Shown piece after piece: positions 1-8,019 of a stretch of DNA of 64,000 bases. Origin of the DNA: SZUA-36 sp963801195 (lineage in GTDB: Bacteria > Pseudomonadota > Gammaproteobacteria > Xanthomonadales > SZUA-36); contig CAWDDX010000003.1 of assembly GCA_963801195.1 (NCBI GenBank), positions 620,001 through 684,000 on the forward strand, in the 5' to 3' direction. Under the pieces are notes generated by a model. It had not been told where the DNA came from and did no database searches. It was given only the letters and a program-made list of their open reading frames with translations. Each line of letters begins with the position of its first letter. Within the stretch, counting starts at the first letter, position 1. Position numbers and translations under genes: made by a program.

Positions 1-101
1 GATGCCGGCGCCAGGAATTGGGATGGTGCAAGGTTTAAGAGCACTCTGATTTAACGTTGGTAAAAGTCCCAAATCCAGGCACTGCACCAAAACCTACCGC
101 T

Positions 102-128
102 GTCATCCCGGCGCAGGCCGGGATCTCC
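102..128. repeat. REP-like palindrome (copy 1)
   Basis: The palindromic core TCATCCCGGCGCAGGCCGGG lies just beyond the 3' end of the HAD hydrolase gene. The same core recurs near 1110, 5830, 5911, 7702, 43549 and 43640, always outside genes. Such cores are typical of REP/BIME families moved by RAYT transposases, but no RAYT gene is in this window. Bases 1-101 hold no gene I can support. Confidence 0.75.
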
Positions 129-168
129 CAAAACTCGCAGAGCCGCCCCGGTTACTGCAATGCGCGGG

Positions 169-1005
169 CTAGTGGTTTAATCTGGACTCGCTGATAACCG
201 GCCCCATGCTCAAAAACCTGTCCACCAGCGCCACCAGTTCTGAAAAGTGGTTGATCACGGCATCCGGTTTGTGCGGGTGGCGGACGGTTCCAGGAAAGAT
301 CTTGTCGATCCAGTTTTGATCCCAGCCGGCGCCGTTGTAGAAGATAGCCGTCACCTGCGCTTCCTTCGCCGCGATCACGTCGGTGGTACTGTCGCCGACG
401 TACCAGCAACTGGTGTCGGCTTTCACAGCGATGTTTTCCATGGCCATGAGCAGCAGGTCGGGCCACGGTTTGCGGCGGGCAACGTCATCGCCGCAGACCA
501 TCGTGTCGAAATACCCGCGCCAGTCCTCACCACCGACATTCGCGACCTCGTGAAGCATGAACTCGCGTTTGCGGTTGGAAATCAAGCCAAGCCTGATGTT
601 TGAATCACGCAAGGTATGCAGCATTTCGGGGATGCCCTCTTCGAGCGGCACCGCCTGACCGACATGATTACGGTAGCAGTTGTCGAATTCCCGGTGGGCG
701 ATGCGCTTGGCATCGTGGTCCGGCCCGAACAACACTTCGAAGATATCGGTACGGGAAACCTTCCGTTCCGACTTGATCTTCGGGTGCAGCCGCGCGTTGT
801 CGCGAATGTATTTCACGAGCTTGGCGTCTTCCACGGTCCGGCTGTCCTCGGCGGGTACCAGCCGTTCGATCAGGCCCAACTCGACCAGTTTCGGCAACAC
901 ATCATCGACCGCGTGGTACATGGCATCGCGGGTATCCACCAGCGTGGCATGCCAGTCGAACAGTATCGTCGCCGGCCGGGCTTTGGGCAGCTTCAGGATA
1001 CTCAT
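169..1005 (-). CDS. HAD-superfamily hydrolase with variant motif I
   Basis: This 278-residue cytosolic protein has the HAD order of motifs. Motif I is DWHATLVDT, with the nucleophile Asp17; motif II is around Ser143 (GLISNRK); motif III is Lys179 (RRKPWPD); motif IV is GDSTTD at 204-209. Ordinary phosphoglycolate-phosphatase-like members have DxDGT, where the second Asp is the general acid/base. Here that position is His19, so the reaction may not be simple phosphate monoester hydrolysis. A helical cap domain probably covers residues 25-120. The substrate cannot be told from sequence. The gene is single, ends near a REP palindrome, and has no strong ribosome binding site before the ATG. Confidence 0.85.
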   Translation of the reverse strand: MSILKLPKARPATILFDWHATLVDTRDAMYHAVDDVLPKLVELGLIERLVPAEDSRTVEDAKLVKYIRDNARLHPKIKSERKVSRTDIFEVLFGPDHDAKRIAHREFDNCYRNHVGQAVPLEEGIPEMLHTLRDSNIRLGLISNRKREFMLHEVANVGGEDWRGYFDTMVCGDDVARRKPWPDLLLMAMENIAVKADTSCWYVGDSTTDVIAAKEAQVTAIFYNGAGWDQNWIDKIFPGTVRHPHKPDAVINHFSELVALVDRFLSMGPVISESRLNH

Positions 1006-1109
1006 GCGTGATTTCGGGTTGTCATGGTTGCGCTTCGGTTACATGTGTAAGGTTAAGCCTTGCATTCTACCCGTAAACGTAAACCCGTATAAACGCTCTG
1101 CTGATCTTA

Positions 1110-1138
1110 TGGAGATCCCGGCCTGCGCCGGGATGACG
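1110..1138. repeat. REP-like palindrome (copy 2)
   Basis: This is an inverted copy of the REP core, reading GATCCCGGCCTGCGCCGGGATGA. Its left flank (from about 1089, AAACGCTCTGCTGATCTTATGGA) closely matches the flank of the copy at 5911. The repeated unit is therefore longer than the palindrome itself. Confidence 0.75.
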
Positions 1139-1151
1139 GCGCTACGGGGAA

Positions 1152-1193
1152 AGAGGGCCGGGTTCATTTTCGTGAAAATGAACCCGGCCCTCT
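1152..1193 (-). terminator. Long perfect hairpin after the sigma/DUF4097 operon
   Basis: A 20-bp perfect stem with a 2-base loop (GT at 1172-1173) lies 8 bases beyond the stop of the last operon gene. The distal side on the minus strand reads TTCCCC rather than a clean U-run, so termination is likely but not textbook. Similar stems with 2-base loops and unrelated sequence occur at 40827 and 43672. Confidence 0.6.
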
Positions 1194-1201
1194 CTCAAAA
1201 C

Positions 1202-2017
1202 TTATTTACTTGAATTGGTGATATTGATGTTGCCGTTGAGGGTCTTGAGCTTGATCACCGTGCCGCCGCCGTTGATCCTGGCAACGATGACACTCTCGAC
1301 GCGCACCTCGACGCCGTGACGGTTGTCCTCGCGGCTCATCACGGGCCTGGATGGCTGCACGTCGACCTCGAAGTCTGAAACGATTTCACCTTCGGCGCTG
1401 TCGATGTGCAGTTCCGCACCCGTCTTTGCCGGCAGGCCGATATTCAGGTTGCCGTTGACCGAGCTGAATGACATGGCCTGGTCGCTGGTAACGCCGGTGA
1501 AGCTCACGCTGATGTCCTGGTTGACCGACTCGGCGATCACCGAACCGTCGATGCCGGTCGCCGTGATTGGCCCGTTGACATTCTCCAGCACCAGTTTGCC
1601 GCTGATGTTGCTGACGATGATTTCACCATCGTTGACGGTGCTCAGGTCCAGGCTGGTGTTACGCGGAACACGCGCCACCACGTTGACCTTGTTGGCCCGC
1701 CAGTCGGTATCCACGCTGATGTGGTTGTCTTTCTCCTCCACCTCGACCGAATACGCGCCGGATGTCAGCGACTGGGTGCCGGACGGCGTCACAATCTTAC
1801 GCGTTCCATCGACCACCGACACTTCAAATGAAGCATCCTTGCGGTCCTCGCCGATGACCTCGATACGAGCGGATATGATCGAGATCTCCAGCTCGGCGGG
1901 CTCGCCGGGGCGCGACAACGGGATGTCGATCACCTGCGGCTGGTTTTGTGCCACAGCGAGGCTGGCCGAAAAACTCAGCAACAGCGCCAGGCCGGTTTGA
2001 AACAGGGTGGTTTTCAT
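1202..2017 (-). CDS. Secreted DUF4097-type beta-repeat protein (distal paralog)
   Basis: The 271-residue protein starts with a clear signal peptide (hydrophobic core LALLLSFSASLAVA, likely cut after AVA). A right-handed beta-helix-like repeat region follows, with phrases such as VNDGEIIVSNISGK, VNGPITATGIDG and SVNGNLNIGLP. This pattern of VNG/I/V repeats is typical of DUF4097, a putative adhesin family with no firm function. It is the last gene of the sigma/HEAT/DUF4097 operon, 11 bases after the preceding paralog, and has an AAGGAG ribosome binding site. It probably acts in the periplasm or at the cell surface. Its two neighbours' products are envelope or regulatory, so it may be an output of the sigma factor (inference). 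Confidence 0.8.
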   Translation of the reverse strand: MKTTLFQTGLALLLSFSASLAVAQNQPQVIDIPLSRPGEPAELEISIISARIEVIGEDRKDASFEVSVVDGTRKIVTPSGTQSLTSGAYSVEVEEKDNHISVDTDWRANKVNVVARVPRNTSLDLSTVNDGEIIVSNISGKLVLENVNGPITATGIDGSVIAESVNQDISVSFTGVTSDQAMSFSSVNGNLNIGLPAKTGAELHIDSAEGEIVSDFEVDVQPSRPVMSREDNRHGVEVRVESVIVARINGGGTVIKLKTLNGNINITNSSK

Positions 2018-2028
2018 AAATAACTCCT

Positions 2029-2865
2029 TCAGTTGATCGTTTGAATGCGGATATCGCCATTCATCGAGTGGATGGTAAACCTGGGTCCGCCGGCGCCAAT
2101 ACGCACGCCGGCCGGTTGTTCAATTCGGTACTGGTGACGGCCGGCCGTCTCGGTGTGCTCCACCGTGGCGGGCAGGGCCAGAGCGCCCACCGGCAGCTGG
2201 GTCAGCATACGGCCGTTGAACAGGTCCATCGCAATATCGAGGCCGCTGTTCTCCGGCAGGTTCAGCGTGATGTCGCCGTTGATGGTTTCGATACTGCAGT
2301 TTTCGACCGGGGAGATGGCAAAACCCAGACTAACCTCGCCGTTGACACTGTTCATCTCAACACAGTTGCTCAGCCCGGTAACGGAAATCGGTCCATTGAC
2401 GTTGGACGCGCTGATATGACCCGAGATACCGGCAATATCGACGCGGCCGTCGTTGACGGTGCCGACATCGAGTTGCGTGTCGGCCGGCACAATCACGTCA
2501 AACGTGTAATCCACCTGGCAGTCACGGCAATTGTTCCTACCGTGCCAGTTGCGCTCACGGTTGCCGACGTAGAGGGCCACACCGTTTTCGTCCGCCTCGG
2601 TATTCAACCTGAGGCTTTCCAGCGAACGGTCGAAGCGATTCTGGTCGGGCGCTGACCGCCGTTCCTGGACCGTGACGACGAATTCGCCGGATTTGCCCGG
2701 ACGTACGTTGACGTCACCCCAGATATTGTCGATTTCCAGCATCGGCTGGTTCGCCGTGACCGGGAAGGTTTCGGTCCAGGTTTTACTTTCCTGCACGCGC
2801 CCGTCAGCATGGCCCGTGTTGACCAGCAAGATCACCAGGCTGGCTGTGCCTGCAAATTTTTTCAT
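2029..2865 (-). CDS. Secreted DUF4097-type beta-repeat protein (proximal paralog)
   Basis: This is a 278-residue paralog of the next gene in the operon. It has a signal peptide (MKKFAGTASLVILLVNTGHA) and the same repeat phrases: VNDGRVDIAGISGH, NVNGPISVTGLSN and SVNGEVSLGF. Unlike its partner it carries a CRDC motif around residues 112-115 in the mature part, which could form a disulfide in the periplasm. Its ATG overlaps the stop of the upstream HEAT gene by 4 bases, which points to translational coupling. Two tandem, diverged copies suggest a hetero-oligomer or layered surface structure (inference). Confidence 0.8.
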   Translation of the reverse strand: MKKFAGTASLVILLVNTGHADGRVQESKTWTETFPVTANQPMLEIDNIWGDVNVRPGKSGEFVVTVQERRSAPDQNRFDRSLESLRLNTEADENGVALYVGNRERNWHGRNNCRDCQVDYTFDVIVPADTQLDVGTVNDGRVDIAGISGHISASNVNGPISVTGLSNCVEMNSVNGEVSLGFAISPVENCSIETINGDITLNLPENSGLDIAMDLFNGRMLTQLPVGALALPATVEHTETAGRHQYRIEQPAGVRIGAGGPRFTIHSMNGDIRIQTIN

Positions 2866-3572
2866 ATGGTTTCACTCCCAAGGGATTTTTTAACGTGCCG
2901 GACCAGGTCAGGGTACAGCCGCTTTTCATTGGCCAGGCGCAACAGCGCATCGAGTTGCTGCCGGTTGCCATTGCGCAGAACAAGGTCGATCAGCGCCAGC
3001 TGCACGAGCGGTGATTGGGCGTTTTCCAGCAGGCCCATCAATTCGTCACCGACCCGGGTCGATTTCAACTGCGTCCCCAGCGCGTCGATTGCTGCGGAAC
3101 GCACCGACGAAGAACTGTCCTGGCTGGCGCGAACCAACAGGGCTTGCGCCACGACATCGTCGTCCTGCACCAGGAAACTGGCATCATAAACACCCTGCAG
3201 ACGCGTCCCCGGTGCATCGTCCTGCAGACGGTCGAGCACCAGTTCGCGATTGAGCAAGGCGATGTTGTCCTCCAGCGCCGCCAGGCGGGTGGACTCGACA
3301 CCGTCCTGCATGCCGCCCATCCGCGCTGCGGCGAAACCGATCAACAGGCAAACCGCCGCGGTCACCCAACCGGCGTTATTGCTCAAACCCAGCCAGCCGC
3401 GTATACGGCCGCCCCAGCCATGTGAGCCGGCATTTTCCAGTTCGTCGTAGAACGACCGGCGCAAACTGGCCGGCGGCTCGGCTTGCGGCAGGTCACCCAG
3501 TGCCTGCCAGAGCTTTTGCTCGGCGGGGTCACTGCTTTCGAAGGGGAGTGACGTATTTTTTCTGTCAGACAT
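2862..3572 (-). CDS. Membrane HEAT-repeat protein in the anti-sigma position
   Basis: The 236-residue protein has a cytosolic N-terminus of about 85 residues, one membrane span (WVTAAVCLLIGFAAARMGG), a short coiled coil, and a C-terminal half made of helical HEAT-like repeats (for example SSSSVRSAAIDALG and SPLVQLALIDLVLRNG). The layout is that of a membrane anti-sigma factor with a periplasmic sensor, but the N-terminus lacks the HxxxCxxC zinc motif of ZAS-type anti-sigmas. I chose the ATG at 3572 because GGAG lies 8 bases upstream; a longer ATG at 3587 contains that site. The gene overlaps the sigma gene by 8 bases. A role as anti-sigma is inferred from position and topology, not homology. 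Confidence 0.75.
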   Translation of the reverse strand: MSDRKNTSLPFESSDPAEQKLWQALGDLPQAEPPASLRRSFYDELENAGSHGWGGRIRGWLGLSNNAGWVTAAVCLLIGFAAARMGGMQDGVESTRLAALEDNIALLNRELVLDRLQDDAPGTRLQGVYDASFLVQDDDVVAQALLVRASQDSSSSVRSAAIDALGTQLKSTRVGDELMGLLENAQSPLVQLALIDLVLRNGNRQQLDALLRLANEKRLYPDLVRHVKKSLGSETI

Positions 3573-4134
3573 CAAGCGAATCTCCATTTAATTGTGCGTA
3601 GGCGACATTCAGCTGCTGCATGGCCCGGTGCATACGCACACGCGCGGTACCGGGTTTACAATCCAGCGCCTGCGCGAGTTCCTCAAAGTTTGCAAACTCG
3701 AAGCGGCCCAGCCAGATCACTTCCTGGAAATGTCCGGGCAGCCGGTCCAGGGCCTTCTGCAGCAGGTTGATCTTCTGCGCACCTTCCGCCGCGAGCTCCG
3801 CCGACTGGTGGTCAACCAACAATGACTCGGCGTGCTCATCCAGGGGCGCCATGTGCGCGTGACGCTTGTTTTTACGCAAATTGCCGAGCGCGGCGTTGCG
3901 TGCGATGTTGAATAGCCAGGCCTTGAAAGTGCCATCGTGGCGAAAGCTGCGCGCCTTTCTGAGTACATTGATAAACACTTCCTGCACCACGTCCTCGGCG
4001 CTTTCCGGGTTGCGGGTCATCTGCAGGCAAAAGCGGTAAACGCCGCGGTGGTGACGTTCGAACAAGGTGCCCAGACATGACGAATCGCCATTCGCCACCC
4101 ATTCGATCAATTGTTCATCCGAGACTGCTTGCAT
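3565..4134 (-). CDS. ECF-type RNA polymerase sigma factor
   Basis: The 189-residue protein contains sigma region 2 (residues about 20-90: LFERHHRGVYRFCLQMT, EDVVQEVFINVLRKA, FKAWLFNIARN) and region 4 (about 125-180: LDRLPGHFQEVIWLGRFEF then a helix-turn-helix, LAQALDCKPGTARVRMHRAM). Regions 1 and 3 are absent, which defines the extracytoplasmic function group. It is the first gene of a four-gene operon with a membrane HEAT protein and two secreted DUF4097 proteins. It probably directs its own operon in response to an envelope signal. A CGGAA ribosome binding site precedes the ATG. Confidence 0.92.
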   Translation of the reverse strand: MQAVSDEQLIEWVANGDSSCLGTLFERHHRGVYRFCLQMTRNPESAEDVVQEVFINVLRKARSFRHDGTFKAWLFNIARNAALGNLRKNKRHAHMAPLDEHAESLLVDHQSAELAAEGAQKINLLQKALDRLPGHFQEVIWLGRFEFANFEELAQALDCKPGTARVRMHRAMQQLNVAYAQLNGDSLDV

Positions 4135-4159
4135 GGTTATTTCCGCTTATCTACCTGTA

Positions 4160-4187
4160 TTGATTCGCCGCAGTTTGAAACGTTACA
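4160..4187 (-). promoter_or_regulatory. Candidate ECF promoter of the sigma operon
   Basis: Reading on the minus strand, TGTAACGTTTC is followed about 16 bases later by CGAATC, 25-30 bases before the sigma start codon. A GTAAC-like -35 element is common for ECF promoters and these operons are usually autoregulated. The assignment is by eye only. Confidence 0.35.
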
Positions 4188-4370
4188 GTAAAAATGGAAT
4201 TGACGGTTAAATGGCCGGCGTCACCGAAACCCGCACCGATTACAGTCTGAAAGCCGGAGATACTCGGGTCTGGTCGCAGCTTTTAAAAAACTTCGCTGGC
4301 GTTACCCCGCCCCAATCTGCGAGGATGGCGTCCATTGTTCAATTTTCACCACTCACATTTGGAGAACGCG

Positions 4371-5618
4371 GTGCATAAATCATGTATCAATGCCTGGTTG
4401 CTGTGCCTTGCCCTGGTGCTGGGCGGGCCGTCGGCATACGCCGGTGCTGAGACCGATCCCTACCTGGAGCAGGCGCGGGCTATCCTCGAAAAGGCGCCCT
4501 TGGTTGACGGGCATAACGACCTGCCGATGGTGATTCGCGACGAGTTTGGTGGTGACGTGGAAGGTCATGACATCTCGGTGCCGGCCTCGCACGATACCGA
4601 TATACCGCGTCTGCGCAGCGGCGGTGTCGGCGCCCAGTTCTGGTCGGTCTATGTGCCAAGCTCGTTGCCGCCGCTGCAGGCGATTCGCCAGCAATTGGAG
4701 CAGTTCGACATCGCGTTACGCTTGATTCGCCTCTACCCGGATGACCTGATGCTGGCGACCAGCGTGGCCGGTATCGAACAAGCCCGTAAGGAAGGTAAGA
4801 TCGCGTCCCTGATCGGCATCGAGGGTGGACATACCATCGTCAACTCGCTCGGTGTGCTGCGGGCCTATTACGACCTCGGTGCACGTTACATGACGCTGAC
4901 CCATTTTCACACCAATGACTGGGCGGACTCGGCCACCGACGAAGCCCGTCATGGGGGGCTGACCGAATTCGGCAAAGAAGTGGTGCGCGAGATGAACCGG
5001 CTCGGCATGCTGGTGGATATCTCGCACGTCTCGGCGGATACCATGAACGACGTTCTCGATGTGACCGGGGCGCCGGTTATTTTTTCACATTCGTCAGCGC
5101 GGGCGCTGACCAGGCATATGCGCAACGTCCCTGACGATGTTCTGAAACGCGTTACCGGTAACGGCGGTATCGTCATGCTGACTTTCATACCGGAATTCGT
5201 CAGCGAAGAACGCCGCCAGTGGGCCGAAGAGCTCGAGCCGCTGACCAGGGACCTCAACACGGATGCGGAATGGAACGCGGTCGCCGAGGAATACAAGAAG
5301 ACGCACGGCGAGCCGCCGATTGCAACGCTCAGCCAAGTGGCCGATCACATTGACTACGTGGCCCGCCTGGCCGGTTACGACCACGTCGGTATCGGCGGCG
5401 ATTTTTACGGGCAGACGGGCGATGACCTGGTGCAGGGCCTCGAAGACGTATCCCGCTACCCCTACCTGCTCGCCGAACTGTTGCGCCGTGGCTGGAGCGC
5501 AGAAAATATCGCCAAACTGACCCGCGGCAACCTGCTGCGTGTTTTCTCACAGGTGGAAACGGTCGCCCGCCGCCTGCAAACCGAACGGCCACCATCGTTA
5601 ATGCAATTCGAGGAGTGA
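4371..5618 (+). CDS. Exported membrane-dipeptidase-type peptidase M19
   Basis: This is a zinc dipeptidase of the renal dipeptidase family, which cleaves dipeptides with broad specificity. A 415-residue form starts at GTG 4371, chosen because GGAG lies 6 bases upstream; an ATG at 4335 has no such site. The N-terminus is a signal peptide (INAWLLCLALVLGG..AYA). Zinc ligand motifs are visible: DGHNDLP, GIEGGH, LTHFHTNDWADS and LVDISHVS. The C-terminal part has the family's GIGGDFYG segment. It is likely periplasmic. The gene stands alone, divergent from the sigma operon, and is followed by an inverted-repeat element. Confidence 0.93.
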   Translation: MHKSCINAWLLCLALVLGGPSAYAGAETDPYLEQARAILEKAPLVDGHNDLPMVIRDEFGGDVEGHDISVPASHDTDIPRLRSGGVGAQFWSVYVPSSLPPLQAIRQQLEQFDIALRLIRLYPDDLMLATSVAGIEQARKEGKIASLIGIEGGHTIVNSLGVLRAYYDLGARYMTLTHFHTNDWADSATDEARHGGLTEFGKEVVREMNRLGMLVDISHVSADTMNDVLDVTGAPVIFSHSSARALTRHMRNVPDDVLKRVTGNGGIVMLTFIPEFVSEERRQWAEELEPLTRDLNTDAEWNAVAEEYKKTHGEPPIATLSQVADHIDYVARLAGYDHVGIGGDFYGQTGDDLVQGLEDVSRYPYLLAELLRRGWSAENIAKLTRGNLLRVFSQVETVARRLQTERPPSLMQFEE

Positions 5619-5639
5619 GGGGGTCTTGGGGGTATCAGC

Positions 5640-6066
5640 AACAAAAAGGGGTCGGATCCAATTTTTTTAAAAAATTGGATCCGACCCACTGCTGTCCCAC
5701 TTAATATCACTGGAAGAAGCCCGGACGGGTATCCACTACCAGTATACGCCGTCAGAGGACATCCAACAGCGCGCTCAAAATACACTATGAGCACCTCCCA
5801 AACCCGGCACCTCACTAACAACTTACACAGTCATCCCGGCGCAGGCCGGGACCTCCCAACGATTTCCGTGATTTTTAAAGCAGCCCTAAATAAGCGCTCT
5901 GCTAATCTTATGGAGGTCCCGGCATGCGCCGGGATGACGGTCTTATATTTACCGTGAAGTTGAAGTCCGGACGAAGCACAAGTCGCACAATCCCGCGATT
6001 TAGCGTTGTTTCGGCACTTGGGGTGTAGAATAAGTGGGACGGCAGTGGATCCGACCCCTTTTTGTT
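5640..6066. mobile_element. Inverted-repeat (MITE-like) element, copy A
   Basis: This 427-bp non-coding segment is bounded by a perfect 20-bp inverted repeat (AACAAAAAGGGGTCGGATCC and its complement). Just inside are further inverted arms, ACTGCTGTCCCACTTA and TAAGTGGGACGGCAGT. An AT-rich perfect hairpin built on the terminal sequence sits at 5648-5687, and two REP cores sit at 5830 and 5911. The outer runs of A and T make both ends look like intrinsic terminators. It has no ORF, so it would need a transposase in trans. Copies B (7577) and C (30001) are related. Confidence 0.7.
5830..5940. repeat. Paired inverted REP cores (BIME-like)
   Basis: Two REP cores in opposite orientation (5830-5857 and 5911-5940) enclose about 53 bases. 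This is the usual arrangement of a BIME. The pair sits inside element A, and the corresponding stretch is collapsed to one core in element B. Confidence 0.65.
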
Positions 6067-6127
6067 AAAACCGCCAGCCTTGATCCCGGACAAGGAAATG
6101 GTGAATTTTCTTTGATATTCTCAACTG

Positions 6128-7567
6128 ATGAGCAGGACCTTTCGTCAAAGTGAAAAAGCTCTGGCCGCGGCCACCAGCTACGCCGAGTGGTACGAGGCGG
6201 CACTCGAACTGGACCAGCATGAAGGGCGGGACAAATGGCGCGTGGAACTCGAGTCAGATGATTACGACTACCGCCTGCTGTCTTCCCGCGTAAGAGTGCT
6301 GAAAAAGCTGCGGCGCACGCAGGACGTGGAAAGGATGATGTTCCGCTTGCGCGAAGAACTGCATGGCAACCTGGGCAACATGGCCAACCCGGCGCTCTAC
6401 CAGCATGCACGGACCGGCACAAAGCAGTTGATCAACAAGTACCTGGACGAGGTATGCACCTCTCTCAAAATGCTTTGTGACAGCGATATCAAATCGCTCC
6501 CGCCGATGCGCAAGCGACGCTTCCTGAAACGTGCGGCACGCAGTTTCGGACGTTCCTGCCTGTTGCTCAGCGGCGGCGCATCGCAGGGCCTGTTCCACTT
6601 CGGCGTGATCAGGGAACTGGAGGCCGAGGGGATTATGCCGCGTGTCATCACCGGCTCCAGCGCCGGGGCGATCGTTGCCGGAATCGTCGGCAGCCATACC
6701 GATGCGGAACTGGAGGAGATGCTGGATCCCAGCCGGATGGCATTCGAGTGGTGCCGGATGTTCGGTATTACCGATATGATCAAGGGGTCCGGGGTGCTGG
6801 ACCAGTCACTGCTTAAAAAATCGATCGACCGCAATATCCCGGAAACCACGTTCCTGGAAGCCTATGCCCACACCAACCGCATCCTCAATATTACCGTGTC
6901 GCCGGCTGATCCCAACCAGTTTCCGCGGCTGCTCAATTACCTGACCGCGCCGAATGTCCTGATCCGCAGGGCTGCTCTCGCCTCCGCGGCCATTCCCGGC
7001 CTTTTCCCGCCGGTGCAGTTGCGGGCCAAAAATTTTACCGGCAAGTCGGTGGCCTATATGCCGCAGAGCCGCTGGATCGACGGCTCGGTACACGAAGATA
7101 TCCCAAAGGAGCGGGTCAACCGCTTACACAATATCAATCACTACATTGTCAGCCAGGCGAACCCGCACGTGGTGCCTTTCCTGAGCGATGACACGGACGA
7201 AAAAGGCTTGTTGCCCTTCATACAGGACGTGGTCTTCAAGGGTCCGATGCTGCAGATTGAGCATTTCCTGGAGGTGGTACACCAGCATTTCGAAGTACCG
7301 GGCCTGGGATCGATCATCAAGAAAGCGCACGCGATGGCCCGGCAGAACTACAGTGGCGACATCACCATCCACCCGGAACGGCGCCTGATGAACCTCGGTA
7401 AAACATTCTCCAACTTTGGCTCGGCGGAAATCGAAAAAATACTCTGGGAAGGCCGTCGCGCCACCTGGCCAAAAATAGAACGGATCAGGAATACCACGCA
7501 AATAAGCCGGACCTTCGATCGCTGCCTGCAGTGCATGAGTGAGCGCTACCGTTACGTGAAGCGTTGA
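6128..7567 (+). CDS. Patatin-like phospholipase with N-terminal DUF3336-type domain
   Basis: The 479-residue protein joins an N-terminal helical domain of about 140 residues, resembling DUF3336, to a patatin acyl-hydrolase domain. The patatin part has the oxyanion loop SGGASQG (148-154), the nucleophile elbow GSSAG (Ser178) and the catalytic Asp318 in IDGS, so the Ser-Asp dyad is intact. The family releases fatty acids from phospholipids or triacylglycerols. No signal peptide or beta-barrel domain is present, so it is probably cytosolic or membrane-associated. The gene lies between two same-orientation copies of a MITE-like element. Confidence 0.9.
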   Translation: MSRTFRQSEKALAAATSYAEWYEAALELDQHEGRDKWRVELESDDYDYRLLSSRVRVLKKLRRTQDVERMMFRLREELHGNLGNMANPALYQHARTGTKQLINKYLDEVCTSLKMLCDSDIKSLPPMRKRRFLKRAARSFGRSCLLLSGGASQGLFHFGVIRELEAEGIMPRVITGSSAGAIVAGIVGSHTDAELEEMLDPSRMAFEWCRMFGITDMIKGSGVLDQSLLKKSIDRNIPETTFLEAYAHTNRILNITVSPADPNQFPRLLNYLTAPNVLIRRAALASAAIPGLFPPVQLRAKNFTGKSVAYMPQSRWIDGSVHEDIPKERVNRLHNINHYIVSQANPHVVPFLSDDTDEKGLLPFIQDVVFKGPMLQIEHFLEVVHQHFEVPGLGSIIKKAHAMARQNYSGDITIHPERRLMNLGKTFSNFGSAEIEKILWEGRRATWPKIERIRNTTQISRTFDRCLQCMSERYRYVKR

Positions 7568-7576
7568 AAGGAAAAT

Positions 7577-7895
7577 AAAAAAGGGGTCGGATCCACTGCT
7601 GTCCCACTTAAAATCATTGGCAGGAGCCGGGGTGGGTATCCACTACCCGGACACGCCGTCAGAGGACATCCAACAGCGCGCTCAGAATACACTATGAGCA
7701 CCGTCATCCCGGCGCAGGCCGGGATGACGTTCGTCAGATGACGGTCTTATATTTACCGTGAAGTTGAAGTCCGGACGAAGCACAAGTCGCACAATCCCGC
7801 GATTTAGCGTTGTTTCGGCACTTGGGGTGTAGAATAAGTGGGACAGCAGTGGGTCGGATCCAATTTTTTTAAAAATTGGATCCGACCCCTTTTTT
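7577..7895. mobile_element. Inverted-repeat (MITE-like) element, copy B
   Basis: This 319-bp segment is bounded by an 18-bp perfect inverted repeat (AAAAAAGGGGTCGGATCC and complement). It has the same orientation and nearly the same interior as copy A but is shorter: the two REP cores of A are replaced by one at 7702-7730. The AT-rich hairpin is at the right end here (about 7850-7889), at the left in A. No gene was seen in 7568-8019. Confidence 0.7.
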
Positions 7896-8019
7896 ACAGT
7901 CGCCGTTAATGTTCAAAAATTTGCGGGTGCGCGCAAAAGCACCGCGTCCATTACCGTCTTGAGTTATTGTGGTGCAGACCATTACTATGACCGGCTTACC
8001 GGAAACAGAAAGGCCCGCC

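Noticed and set aside
247..1011. Plus-strand frames opposite the HAD gene
   Set aside because: They mirror the HAD coding strand with no ribosome binding sites or family features.
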